Source: Verrucomicrobiota bacterium (GTDB taxonomy: Bacteria; Verrucomicrobiota; Verrucomicrobiia; Chthoniobacterales; SZAS-18). Taken from it: a DNA stretch of 64,000 bases. Made by a program: the position numbers and the translations under genes. Each line of letters begins with the position of its first letter. Position 1 is the stretch's first letter. This document shows positions 43,663 to 53,350 of the stretch, piece by piece. The DNA is taken from the NCBI GenBank assembly GCA_018240025.1, contig JAFEGM010000031.1, positions 1 through 64,000 of the forward strand. The letters are read 5' to 3'. The notes beneath the pieces were generated by a model. The model saw nothing but the letters and a program-made list of their open reading frames with translations, did no database searches and was not told the origin of the DNA.

Positions 43663-46600
43663 TCAGGGGATGTCGATGGGCGCCAGCGGGAGAACGCGTT
43701 CGATCTCCTTCGTGACCGGATCGAGCAGCACGAGCAGATAGACGTAGCGCGCGCCGGAGACGACCGGCGTGGTGTCCTTGAGGTAGAAGGCGTTCAGGCG
43801 CGTGCCGGCGAGATTGACCGTCTCGACGTGGATGAACGGATCGTAGATCGAGACACCGTTGCCACCGCCCGGATAGGCCTCGGTGGCCGTGGCGATCGAC
43901 TCGATCAGCGGCGAGACCTGCACGATGTCGCCCGGGACGGTCGGGAAATTGGCCAGCGGCTTGCTCGGCGGCGCCGGCAGGTCCGGCACCTGCGTGCGGT
44001 AGAGCAGGCAGGGCAGCGCGTGGCGCGTGGTGTCCGGATTCTTGAAGTCGGCGGTGTAAAAATACGACTCCACCGGCTGCGTCCCCTGCAGCTGCACCAC
44101 CTCGCGTCCGAGCTGGGTGAAGGTGCGGGAATTGACCTGCGTCTGCCCGAGCGCGATTCCGACCCAGCCGTTCTGGCCGAAGTAGAACGGCGCCACCGGA
44201 CCGCTGAAGGCGGCGGCGCTGCCTTGCGCCGGCAGCGGGCGCTGGGGCCAAGGGACATCGGGGCCGGTGAAGGTCGGCGCGGGCGCCCAGGTGTAGGTCT
44301 CGACGTTGCTGAACGGACCGTGGTCGCCCGCCTCGGAGACCGCGCGAATCTTGACCCGCAGCTTCTGCCCGAGCGCGACGGGGAACTGCACCGCGAAGAT
44401 CGCGCCGCCGTTGCCGAAGGCCGGGCCGAGGCGCTCGGTGTTGTAGATTTGGTAGGTGAAGTTGTAGGAGAAACCGCCGCCGATCTTCTCCAGCGACATG
44501 CCGGTCGGCGTGGCGCCGTCCTGATTCAGCGTGGTCGCGAGCTGCGGCGGGAGATCGCTCGGCGAGCTGCTGATCCAGACGTCGAAATGGTCGATGCCGA
44601 CCGGCGGGCAGAACCACTGGATCTGCGCCTGCGGCGCGGCCTCGGTACCGCCGCTGGCGATGGGCGCGAGCATCGGCTTGGCCAGCGGTGCGGCGCCCTT
44701 GAAGGTCATGCAGCCGAGCGCCGTCATGGGGCTGGGATTGCCGTCCACGTCGAAGACCTGCAGGTAGAGACAGACCTGCGAAGTCGCGGCCGGCAGCAGA
44801 TCGCCCACCACTTGCAGCAACTGCCCGGGCGGGAAGTTCTGCGAATCCTCCTTCATCAGCGTGAGCGGCCCGTTGTCGACGCGAGCGTAGAGCTTGTATT
44901 GCTTCGTGCCGGTCGGCGGGACGAACTCCACCAGCACGCCGTTGCCATTCGGCGCGACCACGCCGCTGTCGGCCGGCGGCGGCGTGTGGGCCGAGCAGCG
45001 GCCGCCGCCGACGAGCGGATTGAGCGGCACGCGCACGTAGTTGGCCGCGACGACCCAGTTGCAGCGGGCGATGAAGCCGGCGCTGAGATCGCCGTAGGTG
45101 ATGCTGGCGAAGGCCGAAGCGTCGCCGTTGGCCGTGACCGCGCGGGCCCGGACCGTGGCGCCGGTCGGAATCGTGCCGACCGCCCCGCTCCACTTGCGCG
45201 TGACCGTGGTCTCGCCGCCGCTGAAATGCACGCGGCCCAGCGGCGTCCAGACGTTGTTGAGCTGGGCCTCGAAATCGACCGCCTCGATGTTGGTCTCGTT
45301 CGCCAGGCGGGTGGCAATCAGTTCCACGTAGCGTCGGTTGGGATCGAGCGTCGGATCGGCCACGCGCACCGCGCCGATCGGCGCGATCGCGGGCACCGGG
45401 CAGAGGATGCTGACGATGCCGGTGGGCGCCGCCGGGCCGGTGCGGCTGCGGAGCGTGCCGTAGGCGGTCGGGCTGTTGGCGGAGAGATTGCCGCCGAACG
45501 GAGGCACGTTGCAGAACGGTCCGCCCGGGGCCGCGTCGAAGGAGCCGTTGTCGATGGCGCGGACGGAATACCAGAACGTCTGGTTGAGGTCGGTGCTGGT
45601 CGACGGCGCGCCCGCGCCGGTGTCGTCGTAGCTGAAGGTCGCCTGGCCCTCGACGTGCGGAATCGGTCCCGCGATCATGAAGGCGAGCGGGTCGCGGCTG
45701 ACCGGCAGGCCCGGATTGCCCGTCAACGCGAGCGGACCGTCCGGCGTGGTCCAGCGATAGACCACGTACCCGGTGGTCTTCTTCGCGCCGCTGTTGTCGT
45801 TCGCCCTCCAGGTCAGGCGGAGGAACTGCTTGGCGGCGCCGTTGTTGTAGCCGTACTCATTCGTGACCTTGAGGCCGGTCGGCGTGTCGGGCATGCCGCG
45901 ATCGCAGAAGGTGGCCAGCACGCCGGGCGAGGCCGCGCCGGCCGCGTCGCGACCGAGGGCGTCGCGGGTGGTGACGAAGTAGTAGTATTGATCGCCGTTC
46001 TTCGGCATCTGCGGGGCGTTCGGATACCCCGGCATGCGCGAGACATCGTCGGTGAAGAACTGGTCGCCGGTCTGCGCCGTCATGACCTCGGCGACGGTGA
46101 ACGGCTTCTTCGGCACGATGGCGGCGCGATTGACCCGGCCGACGCCGGTGTTGTTGCCGAGGGCGAGCGAGGCGAGCTGCGCAGCCTGCGGCGCGTTGTT
46201 CTGCCAGCCATTCTGCTCGGCCACGCTGCGCTTCACGCGGAAGAGATTGAAGCCCTGGGTCAGCGGCAGCACGCGGCGGAGCGCGTCGGGCGTGTCCCAG
46301 ACGAGCTTGACGTTGAGGCTGTTGAAACCCTGCTGCGTGGAATCGGCCACCTGCCGCACGAGCGTCGGCACGGGCAGCGGCAGCGGCGTGGAGGCGTCGA
46401 GCGTGACGCGGCCGAGCGTGGCCACATCGGTCTTCGAAGCGGGCGAGTATTCACGCACCTCGAAGGTCACCGGGCCGCTGCTCGGGATCTTGGCCGCGTA
46501 GGCCTGGCCGACCGAGAGGCAGATGGTGGGATGATGCCGCGAGGCCAGCACCAGCGACTGCAGCTGGCGCGGATCCGCCGTCACGCCGCGCAAGACCGCG

Positions 46601-47028
46601 CTGATCTTGTGCGGCAGCCGCTGGGCCGCCGGCACCTGCGTGAGGGTCGGCATGAGATCGCCGAAGAGCGCGCTGACGGTCTGATCGAGCGCCACCGGAT
46701 CCTCCCCGAGTACCGCGGTGGCGCGTTCGAGGATGCCGGAGACGGCGCTCGGATCGGACTGCAGCGTGACCACACCGATGCGGGTGAACGCATTCGCCGA
46801 GTTGGCATCGCCCGACTTCTGCCAGATCGAATAGGTGCGGCTGCGGAGCAGGTCGAGCGAATCGGTCTGCCAGAACAGGTAGGCCCAGGCCTGGCCCGAG
46901 GATTGGGTGGTCACGCCGCCGACCATGACGGTCTCGCTGACCGGCAGCCCGGACTGGGAGCGGAGCGGGGCGGCGGCGAAGAGCGCGGCCGCGGCGGCCA
47001 GCGCAAACGAACGGAGGATCGATTTCAT
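43663..47028 (-). CDS. large exported protein with fibronectin type III-like domains
   Basis: Protein of 1121 residues with a signal peptide (MKSILRSFALAAAAALFAA, cleavage near LRSQ). At about residues 375-470 a fibronectin type III-like domain is visible (DTPTGLKVTNEYG, FLRLTWRAND, GYVVYRWTTPDG). Further Ig/fn3-like beta sandwiches follow (PAAPTGIVSI; YKLYARVDNGPLT; IQWFCPPVGIDHFDVWI). The N-terminal ~250 residues are not recognised. It is second of the four-gene run and begins 35 bases after the 1854-residue protein gene. A 19-base motif just upstream of its start also occurs upstream of that gene. Adhesion or scaffold roles are typical for such domains. Confidence 0.8.
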   Translation of the reverse strand: MKSILRSFALAAAAALFAAAPLRSQSGLPVSETVMVGGVTTQSSGQAWAYLFWQTDSLDLLRSRTYSIWQKSGDANSANAFTRIGVVTLQSDPSAVSGILERATAVLGEDPVALDQTVSALFGDLMPTLTQVPAAQRLPHKISAVLRGVTADPRQLQSLVLASRHHPTICLSVGQAYAAKIPSSGPVTFEVREYSPASKTDVATLGRVTLDASTPLPLPVPTLVRQVADSTQQGFNSLNVKLVWDTPDALRRVLPLTQGFNLFRVKRSVAEQNGWQNNAPQAAQLASLALGNNTGVGRVNRAAIVPKKPFTVAEVMTAQTGDQFFTDDVSRMPGYPNAPQMPKNGDQYYYFVTTRDALGRDAAGAASPGVLATFCDRGMPDTPTGLKVTNEYGYNNGAAKQFLRLTWRANDNSGAKKTTGYVVYRWTTPDGPLALTGNPGLPVSRDPLAFMIAGPIPHVEGQATFSYDDTGAGAPSTSTDLNQTFWYSVRAIDNGSFDAAPGGPFCNVPPFGGNLSANSPTAYGTLRSRTGPAAPTGIVSILCPVPAIAPIGAVRVADPTLDPNRRYVELIATRLANETNIEAVDFEAQLNNVWTPLGRVHFSGGETTVTRKWSGAVGTIPTGATVRARAVTANGDASAFASITYGDLSAGFIARCNWVVAANYVRVPLNPLVGGGRCSAHTPPPADSGVVAPNGNGVLVEFVPPTGTKQYKLYARVDNGPLTLMKEDSQNFPPGQLLQVVGDLLPAATSQVCLYLQVFDVDGNPSPMTALGCMTFKGAAPLAKPMLAPIASGGTEAAPQAQIQWFCPPVGIDHFDVWISSSPSDLPPQLATTLNQDGATPTGMSLEKIGGGFSYNFTYQIYNTERLGPAFGNGGAIFAVQFPVALGQKLRVKIRAVSEAGDHGPFSNVETYTWAPAPTFTGPDVPWPQRPLPAQGSAAAFSGPVAPFYFGQNGWVGIALGQTQVNSRTFTQLGREVVQLQGTQPVESYFYTADFKNPDTTRHALPCLLYRTQVPDLPAPPSKPLANFPTVPGDIVQVSPLIESIATATEAYPGGGNGVSIYDPFIHVETVNLAGTRLNAFYLKDTTPVVSGARYVYLLVLLDPVTKEIERVLPLAPIDIP

Positions 47029-47043
47029 GGAAGACGTGCTGGA

Positions 47044-47062
47044 AGGGGATACGCAACCGCGG
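47044..47062 (-). promoter_or_regulatory. shared 19-base motif upstream of the fibronectin-like protein gene
   Basis: AGGGGATACGCAACCGCGG at 47044-47062 (plus-strand reading) matches AGGGGTTACGCAATCGCGG at 52721-52739 at 17 of 19 bases. Here it lies 15 bases before a start codon, and there 92 bases before the first gene of the run. It could be a regulatory site or a remnant of duplicated leaders. Confidence 0.3.
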
Positions 47063-47063
47063 C

Positions 47064-50000
47064 TCAATGGGCGTCGCCCTTGCCCTTGAGCGAGCCGTCC
47101 GACTGCACGGTGGTGCCGATCTCCACGTCCTTGCAGACATCGATGAACAGGATGCTGGCGCAGAACTCGCCGCGGCCGGCGAGCTTGGTCTTGCCGTTGA
47201 CCTTGCCGCCGATGAGATCGACCCGGCCGGAGATGCCGAGGATGCAGAGCACGTGGCCGTCGACGCCGAGGGCCATGCGCGCGCCGTAGGTCGGTCCTTC
47301 GGCGAAGACGAAGAATCCGACGCCGGCGTCCGCATTGATCTCGAAGAAGCACGTCGCCGGAATGCCAAGGAGGACCTCGGAGACCGGGATATGCACCTCG
47401 CCGTAGACGTAGATGCCGCTGAAGGTCGGGTTCGGCTCGCCGAGCACCTTGGCCGCGAATGGATCCCAAAGTTTGATCGGGGCGATCGAGCAGGTGCGGC
47501 CGAAGAAGATGCCGCCGGTGGCGCCGTAGCTGCCCATGCGCAGGCCGAGGGCCGCGCTGAAGTAGTTCTCGGTTTTGCCGAAGGCGATGCCGACGGCCAG
47601 CTTCGTAATCTTGAAGGCCTCGTAGTTGATCGGCCCCTTGACCATTTCGAGCCCACCCGCCAGGCCGACCGGCTGGATATTGCCCTTGCCGCTGCCCTGC
47701 GTGACGAAGCTGAACTTGGCGTCGAGATTGATCTTCACGCCCGGCGTCAGGAAATCGCAGGGCACGTTGTGCGCGCCGATGATGACCTCGGTCAGGGTGT
47801 CGTTGCCTCCGGGCTGATAGCAGCCGGGCGGCTTGTCCTTCGAGGTGTATTGATTGATCTCGAGGAAGGCTTCGACGTTGGTCGGATCGGGCACCTTGAA
47901 CTGGAAGCGCCCGTCGAGGCGCAGCTTGCGCAGCGCGTCGCCGTTGAAGGTCGCGTAGCCCTGGACCGAGCCGGAGCCGACGTAGTCGGAGAACTCGCCG
48001 ATGACGCCGTTGATGGATTCATCGACCTCGGCGAGCAGGCCCGAGATGGTCTTCTTGATCAGCTTGTTGACCTCGCCGAAGGCGGAATCGAGCCCCGAGC
48101 GGATGGCCACCTCGACGTCCTGCAGACGCTGTTTGAGAGCCGTCTGGATCTTACCGATGAGCTGCGTGCCGAAGAAGCGGTCGTAGATCGCGTTCTCGAT
48201 CTTGGCCCGGATTTCGGCCTCGCTGCGGGCGAGGAAGTTTTTGCCCGGCGTGGCCTTGGCGAAGGTGTTGAGCAGGAAGTTGCGCAGCTCCGTGCGGGCG
48301 CCGTTGGTGACCGCGTCGATCTCCGCGGCCTGGGCGTTGGCGATGGCCACGAGCTCGTTGGCGAGGTCGCCGCCGAGATTGGCCGCCTGGCGCGCCTGGT
48401 CGACCAACGCCTTCAGCTGCACCAGCGCGGTGCGCAGATCGAGCAGCGACGGCTGCGCGTCCTTGAGCAGCGGATCGAGGATGTCGCCCAGCTTCTGGTC
48501 GATGCCCGCGCCGCCGATGAGCGAGCCGAGCGTGCCGCCGATCTCCTGGCTGAGCACCTTGATCAATTCCCGCGCCAGATTGCGGGCCAGCGGCAGGTCG
48601 CCGTTGCCGTTGGGCGTGAGGAACTGGTTGTTGATCGCGTCAAGCGCGGCGCTGGTCTTGTCGAGGTAATTGCGGATCTGCTGCAGCTGGTCGGCCGCGC
48701 CGCCCACGCCCTTGAGCGCGGCCTTGATGCCCGACGTGGCCGTGCCGACCGGCCCGAAGATGTTGTTGAGGAGCGGATCGATGGTCGTCTGATCCCACAC
48801 GCCGGCGCCGTTCCAGACGCCCTTGAGCGAGAGGTAGAGATTGCTGCTGATCGGCTGCACCAGCGGATCGAGCGCGGCATTGAAATAGTCGCGCAGCTGG
48901 TCGTTGAGCATCTTGGACAGCGACTGCAGGCCGTCCTCCAGCGTGTTGAAGAGCGCACCGCAGCCCGCCTGCGTGGCGGCCTTGAAGACGCCGCTGGCGT
49001 CATCGAGCTGGTTCACCACGAAGTTGGTCAGATTGATCTTCGGCAGGCCCGAGTAGGACGCGCCGAAGGTCAGCTCCGCACGCTCGGCGCTGAGGTAGGG
49101 CAGACGATGGTCGATCTTCAGAATGACCATCTTCTGCGCCAGGTCGGCGTCGGCCTGGTTGTCCTGGCTCTTGCTGGCGTCGAGCGAGGCGAAGGACCGC
49201 GTGGAGGAATTCCACTGCAGCTTGTATTTGAATTCGATCGACCCGCCCAGCCACCCCTGCCGCGCGATGGTCATGTAGTTGGGCGAGGTGAAGTAGGTCT
49301 GCAGCGTCTCGCCGGTGCCGCCGGCGGATACCGGATAGGGGTATCCGCGATTCCAGGTGTCGTGGTAGTTGCTGGCGTCGAAGTAGCTGGTGGTGTTGGC
49401 GCCCGTGTCCCACTTGCCGTTGGCGATGTTGATGACCGAAGTCTGCCAGGCGCTCGGCTGGCTGGGATCGGCCGGGGGACGATTCGCCGTGGTCTGCAGA
49501 TGGATCTTCGGCGACTCGAAGAACGAGACCTTGAGCCGGCCGCCGAAGTTCCAGAACCCCTGCGGCGCGCCGGCTGGGTTGTGCGCCCAGTTCGGCGCGG
49601 TGCCGGTCACGTTCAGGTAGGCATCGACGACCGGCGTGAAGAGATAGTCCTCGAAGCCGCCCTGCGTCGTCTGGCGCTTGGGGCCCTGGAACTTGACCTG
49701 CTTCGGCATCTTGAAGCGCGAGTCGAGCCCGAGGAGTCCGCCGCCCTTGGCGTCGGAGAAGGCCTTGTTGATCAGGTTCCCGTTGCTGAGGAAGCCGGCC
49801 GTGCCGGAGAGCGTGTCGGTGATGTGCGAGCTGTAGCTGAGCAGACCGAGGGTGAGGTAGCCCTCGGAGACGCTACAGGAATCGGGCTGCAGGAACTGCA
49901 AACTCTGGATGTCGATCGGCGCCTGCCAGTAGGCCAGCGTCTGCGGCGGTGTGGTGTTGGCGATCTGCGCTTTGTCGAGCCCGCCGTTGCAGAAGAACTT

Positions 50001-52628
50001 CAGCTCCGCGAAGTCGACGAAGATGTTGGACGGATCGGGCACCACGACCTTGCCGTTCACGCGCGAGTCCTGCACGCCATTGTCGAGGAAGGAGAGGCCG
50101 AAGTTGGTCAGCGTGAACTTGTAGCCGTAGAGCGTAATGTTCTGCGCCGGGCCGGCGACCTTGTCGTGAATGCCGGTCACGCCGCCGGGGCGGACGTACC
50201 ATTTGCAGCGGTTCTTGAGCGCGTAAGGGCCGTAACTGACGCCCGCCAGCGTGCTCTGGCCCTTGATCCCGGAATCGTTGGCGTCATTCGCACCGAGGCT
50301 GAGGTTGTAGCCGGCGTACTCGGCGCGGCCGATGGCGTAGGCGGCGGTGCCGGGGCGCTCGGTGACCGCGCCCGTGGAGGGATCGACGCCGGCGAAGAGC
50401 ATCGCGGCGGGTCCGTCGCTCGTGCTGGCGACGTTCAGATCCGCGCCGCGCAGGAAGTAGCCGCCGACCGCGAAGGTGCCATCGGCGAACGGCGTGGTGA
50501 CCCGGTGCGCATAGACACCGAGCGAGGGGATGAAGCCCCATTTCAGATCGAGCGTGGAGGCGAAGCTGCCCTTGGCCACCAGGCCGCCGTCGGCCGTGAC
50601 GCGGAGCGTGCCGCCGTTCGGCGTGAACGTCTGGGCGGTGCTCGGCGCGCCGGACGGGTCGCACGAGGGGTCGAGGCAGCCGTTGAGCCACGGCATGGCG
50701 ACCGTGGTGCTGCCGGCCGCGAGCGCGAGCGTGCTGTTCGCGCCGTCGATGACGTCGGCCGCGAAGACGATCGTGCCGCCGCCGAAGGTCATGGTCGCAT
50801 CCCACGGGAAGTGCGCCCGGTAGACCTGGCCCGAGGCGTTGGAGACGTTGAACTTGCCGCTGAACTCGGCGCCGCCCTGCAGACCGGCCTTGATGAAATA
50901 GCTCGTGCCGGCGCTAAACTGCGCCCAGCGCCAGTATTGCTCGTTCGAGCGTTTGTAGAGCAACGCCGCGGCCAGCGGCGAGCCCTCGAGCTGGGCGTAT
51001 TCGGCGCTGCGGACGTAGGACGGATTCGCGACCGCATTGAGATCGAAGCGGCCGGTCGCAGTCGTCCACGCGACGGAGGTCACGCGCATGGCCATCGGCT
51101 TCGACTCCTCCGTGACGAACGCGCTGCTGCCCGACGGGAACCAGGTCAGGCTGCTCAGCGCGGGATTCAGCTGCTGATTGAGCAGCACCGAAGTGAAGCT
51201 GAAGCGCGGATTGAGCGTCTTGTTCGTGGCCGACGAAGCCCAGCCCATGCCGGCCGGGAGGATCGTGCTGAGCGTGGCGGCGGTGCCGCCGTTGAGATCG
51301 AGCGTGATGCTGCCGCGGTCGAAGCGCACCCCGCCGACCGTGGCGCGATCGGGCGTCGAGGGCGGCGTGAGCGTGACGCTGGAGCTGCCGCGAATGATGG
51401 CGTTGCCGTTCGAGAGCAGCGAGACCGTGGCGGCCGGATTGGCCGTGTAGGTGTGCGTCGTACCGTCGACCGTGGCGCCGGCGATGAGCAGCGAGGTGTC
51501 GAAACGCAGCGGCGGACCGGCCGCGACCACGCCGCCGATCTGCGGATTGTTCGTCACGCTGGTCAGCGTGGTGTTGATCGGATTGGCCGTGTTCGGGCCG
51601 AAGGTCAGGCGACCATTGAAATGCAGGAAGCGCGTCGAGCCGAGCGTGCGCGAATTGCCCGTCAGAATCAGCGGCGTCAGCGGCGGGACGCCGAGGCGCT
51701 CGACGTGCTCGATCGTGACCTTGGCGAAGTACGTCTTGCCGGGAGAATCGAGCTGCACGCCCGCGGCCGGCCGGAAGCGCAGTGTCTGCGTGCCGGTGAC
51801 GACCGTGGGGATCTGCAGAAAGGCCGTGCTGTACGACGGCATCGGGACGATCGCGACCGTCTGCGGCTGCGCCAGGGTGATGGGTGTGCCGGGCGCCGCG
51901 CTGTCGAAGAACTCGACCGTGAAGCGGACGCCGATGTTGTTCGACTGCGGCACCGTCTGCGGCTCGTCGAAGCGGTAGAGCGTGTAGGGCGCGTTGACGA
52001 TGAAGTCGTCGTTGGCCGGATCGGTCTGGACCAGATACGTCTGCCCGTAGGTCGGCGTGTTCTCGAGGTAGGTGATGACGTTGTAGTTGAGGTCGGTGCC
52101 GTTCGGTCCCGTGAAATGCGCGAAGCGGAAGGTGTTGCCGGTGTTCTGGCTGGCGATGGTGCCATTGCGGCCGGAGGTGGTGATGGCCTCGACGCGGTAG
52201 AAGTCGTAGGGATCGAGCTGCACCGTCGGCACCAGGTTGACCGTGCGCGTGGTGCTGGTGGTGCCGAAGCCGCCGCTGAAGACGAAGGAGGCGTCGGAGA
52301 CGTAGCCGCTGGCGTTGGCATTCTCGCACGGGACCGTCACGCCGGCCGAGTTCACCAGCCGCATGCGCACCTGCACCGTGGTGGAGAACGGCCCGCTGGC
52401 CGAGGCGCTCAGGGTGGTGGAGCAGGCGACGTACCAGCGGGCGAAGAACGGATTGGAGAACTCCGGCACGTCATTGGCGCGGTCGGCATCGATGACGTAG
52501 CGCGGGCCGCTGGCCGGGTAGTTCGCGACGGTGGTCCCGCTCATCGAGTACGTCTGCGCAGAGAGCAGCGGGGCGAAGGCGAGAAGGCACAGGAGCCCGA
52601 GCACTCGGGCGAAGACAGTACGGTTCAT
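47064..52628 (-). CDS. giant exported protein, no recognised family
   Basis: Protein of 1854 residues with a signal peptide (MNRTVFARVLGLLCLLAF, cleavage after LLSAQ). Residues about 25-1250 are Ser/Thr/Asn-rich and beta-type. Residues about 1280-1545 switch to long amphipathic helices (IDPLLNNIFGPVG, LVQLKALVDQARQAANLG, EAEIRAKIENAIYDRF), like a coiled rod. The last ~300 residues return to beta structure with several cysteines and alternating hydrophobic strands. No lipobox, membrane anchor, LPXTG or PEP-CTERM tail is present. It leads the four-gene run. The open frame extends 90 codons further upstream, but the signal peptide fixes the start at 52628. A type of secreted scaffold or fibre is possible; I do not recognise it. 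Confidence 0.75.
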   Translation of the reverse strand: MNRTVFARVLGLLCLLAFAPLLSAQTYSMSGTTVANYPASGPRYVIDADRANDVPEFSNPFFARWYVACSTTLSASASGPFSTTVQVRMRLVNSAGVTVPCENANASGYVSDASFVFSGGFGTTSTTRTVNLVPTVQLDPYDFYRVEAITTSGRNGTIASQNTGNTFRFAHFTGPNGTDLNYNVITYLENTPTYGQTYLVQTDPANDDFIVNAPYTLYRFDEPQTVPQSNNIGVRFTVEFFDSAAPGTPITLAQPQTVAIVPMPSYSTAFLQIPTVVTGTQTLRFRPAAGVQLDSPGKTYFAKVTIEHVERLGVPPLTPLILTGNSRTLGSTRFLHFNGRLTFGPNTANPINTTLTSVTNNPQIGGVVAAGPPLRFDTSLLIAGATVDGTTHTYTANPAATVSLLSNGNAIIRGSSSVTLTPPSTPDRATVGGVRFDRGSITLDLNGGTAATLSTILPAGMGWASSATNKTLNPRFSFTSVLLNQQLNPALSSLTWFPSGSSAFVTEESKPMAMRVTSVAWTTATGRFDLNAVANPSYVRSAEYAQLEGSPLAAALLYKRSNEQYWRWAQFSAGTSYFIKAGLQGGAEFSGKFNVSNASGQVYRAHFPWDATMTFGGGTIVFAADVIDGANSTLALAAGSTTVAMPWLNGCLDPSCDPSGAPSTAQTFTPNGGTLRVTADGGLVAKGSFASTLDLKWGFIPSLGVYAHRVTTPFADGTFAVGGYFLRGADLNVASTSDGPAAMLFAGVDPSTGAVTERPGTAAYAIGRAEYAGYNLSLGANDANDSGIKGQSTLAGVSYGPYALKNRCKWYVRPGGVTGIHDKVAGPAQNITLYGYKFTLTNFGLSFLDNGVQDSRVNGKVVVPDPSNIFVDFAELKFFCNGGLDKAQIANTTPPQTLAYWQAPIDIQSLQFLQPDSCSVSEGYLTLGLLSYSSHITDTLSGTAGFLSNGNLINKAFSDAKGGGLLGLDSRFKMPKQVKFQGPKRQTTQGGFEDYLFTPVVDAYLNVTGTAPNWAHNPAGAPQGFWNFGGRLKVSFFESPKIHLQTTANRPPADPSQPSAWQTSVINIANGKWDTGANTTSYFDASNYHDTWNRGYPYPVSAGGTGETLQTYFTSPNYMTIARQGWLGGSIEFKYKLQWNSSTRSFASLDASKSQDNQADADLAQKMVILKIDHRLPYLSAERAELTFGASYSGLPKINLTNFVVNQLDDASGVFKAATQAGCGALFNTLEDGLQSLSKMLNDQLRDYFNAALDPLVQPISSNLYLSLKGVWNGAGVWDQTTIDPLLNNIFGPVGTATSGIKAALKGVGGAADQLQQIRNYLDKTSAALDAINNQFLTPNGNGDLPLARNLARELIKVLSQEIGGTLGSLIGGAGIDQKLGDILDPLLKDAQPSLLDLRTALVQLKALVDQARQAANLGGDLANELVAIANAQAAEIDAVTNGARTELRNFLLNTFAKATPGKNFLARSEAEIRAKIENAIYDRFFGTQLIGKIQTALKQRLQDVEVAIRSGLDSAFGEVNKLIKKTISGLLAEVDESINGVIGEFSDYVGSGSVQGYATFNGDALRKLRLDGRFQFKVPDPTNVEAFLEINQYTSKDKPPGCYQPGGNDTLTEVIIGAHNVPCDFLTPGVKINLDAKFSFVTQGSGKGNIQPVGLAGGLEMVKGPINYEAFKITKLAVGIAFGKTENYFSAALGLRMGSYGATGGIFFGRTCSIAPIKLWDPFAAKVLGEPNPTFSGIYVYGEVHIPVSEVLLGIPATCFFEINADAGVGFFVFAEGPTYGARMALGVDGHVLCILGISGRVDLIGGKVNGKTKLAGRGEFCASILFIDVCKDVEIGTTVQSDGSLKGKGDAH

Positions 52629-52720
52629 GGAAGCATCGGCCCCGGCCCGAACGGAGCCCGGTGCGTCCTCGGAGGTGGAGGGGAGGCGCGCCGGAACCTG
52701 GGCATGGAGGAGGTTGTGCG

Positions 52721-52739
52721 AGGGGTTACGCAATCGCGG
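52721..52739 (-). promoter_or_regulatory. shared 19-base motif upstream of the secreted-protein run
   Basis: Second copy of the motif described at 47044-47062. It lies in the 211-base gap between the divergent giant-protein and OsmC genes, which otherwise shows no gene and is the likely promoter region for both. Confidence 0.3.
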
Positions 52740-52839
52740 CGGGATGGATTCAACCGGCGCGCAGAATTCGCGGCCCCGGCAGGTCGCGCCTTCGGCTCGC
52801 CGGTTGGACGCCCGCCGCGACGCCGACGATGCTCCCCGC

Positions 52840-53304
52840 ATGAGCAACCACGAATTCACCGCCCACGTCGTCTGGTCCGGCAACCTCGGCTCCGGCACCT
52901 CGGGCTACACCGCCTACGGGCGCGACCACGTCATTCGCATCGATGGCAAGCCCGACCTGCCGGGCTCGAGCGCGCCGGCCTTCCGCGGCGACGGCGCGCG
53001 GCACAATCCGGAGGACCTGCTCGTGGCCGGCATCTCGAGCTGCCACATGCTCTGGTACCTGCACCTCTGCGCCGATGCCGGCATCGTGGTGGAGGAATAC
53101 CAGGACCACGCCCGCGGCACGATGGAGGTGCCGAAGGCAGGCGTCGGCAGGTTCACTCGCGTGGTGCTCGATCCCACCGTCCGGATTCGTGCCGGCGGCG
53201 ATGCGGTGAAGGCCCAGGCGCTGCACGCCGAGGCCCACCACCGCTGCTTTCTGGCCAACTCGGTCAACTTCCCGGTCGAGATCGAGGGACGCGTGGTGGA
53301 GTAG
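52840..53304 (+). CDS. OsmC-family peroxiredoxin-like protein
   Basis: Protein of 154 residues with the two conserved OsmC cysteines: C68 in VAGISSCHMLWYLHLC and C136 in HRCFLANSVNFPV. The NPEDLL segment (56-61) is also diagnostic. OsmC/Ohr proteins reduce organic hydroperoxides through this cysteine pair. The YkgG-independent OsmC subgroup with HHRCFLANSV is common in Gram-negative bacteria. The start ATG at 52840 is clear, as the upstream frame has no homology. It is divergent from the giant exported-protein gene. Confidence 0.93.
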   Translation: MSNHEFTAHVVWSGNLGSGTSGYTAYGRDHVIRIDGKPDLPGSSAPAFRGDGARHNPEDLLVAGISSCHMLWYLHLCADAGIVVEEYQDHARGTMEVPKAGVGRFTRVVLDPTVRIRAGGDAVKAQALHAEAHHRCFLANSVNFPVEIEGRVVE

Positions 53305-53350
53305 CGAGAGCGGCGGTCGACGAAGCAACCGCTCGGGCGTTCATTGCCGC

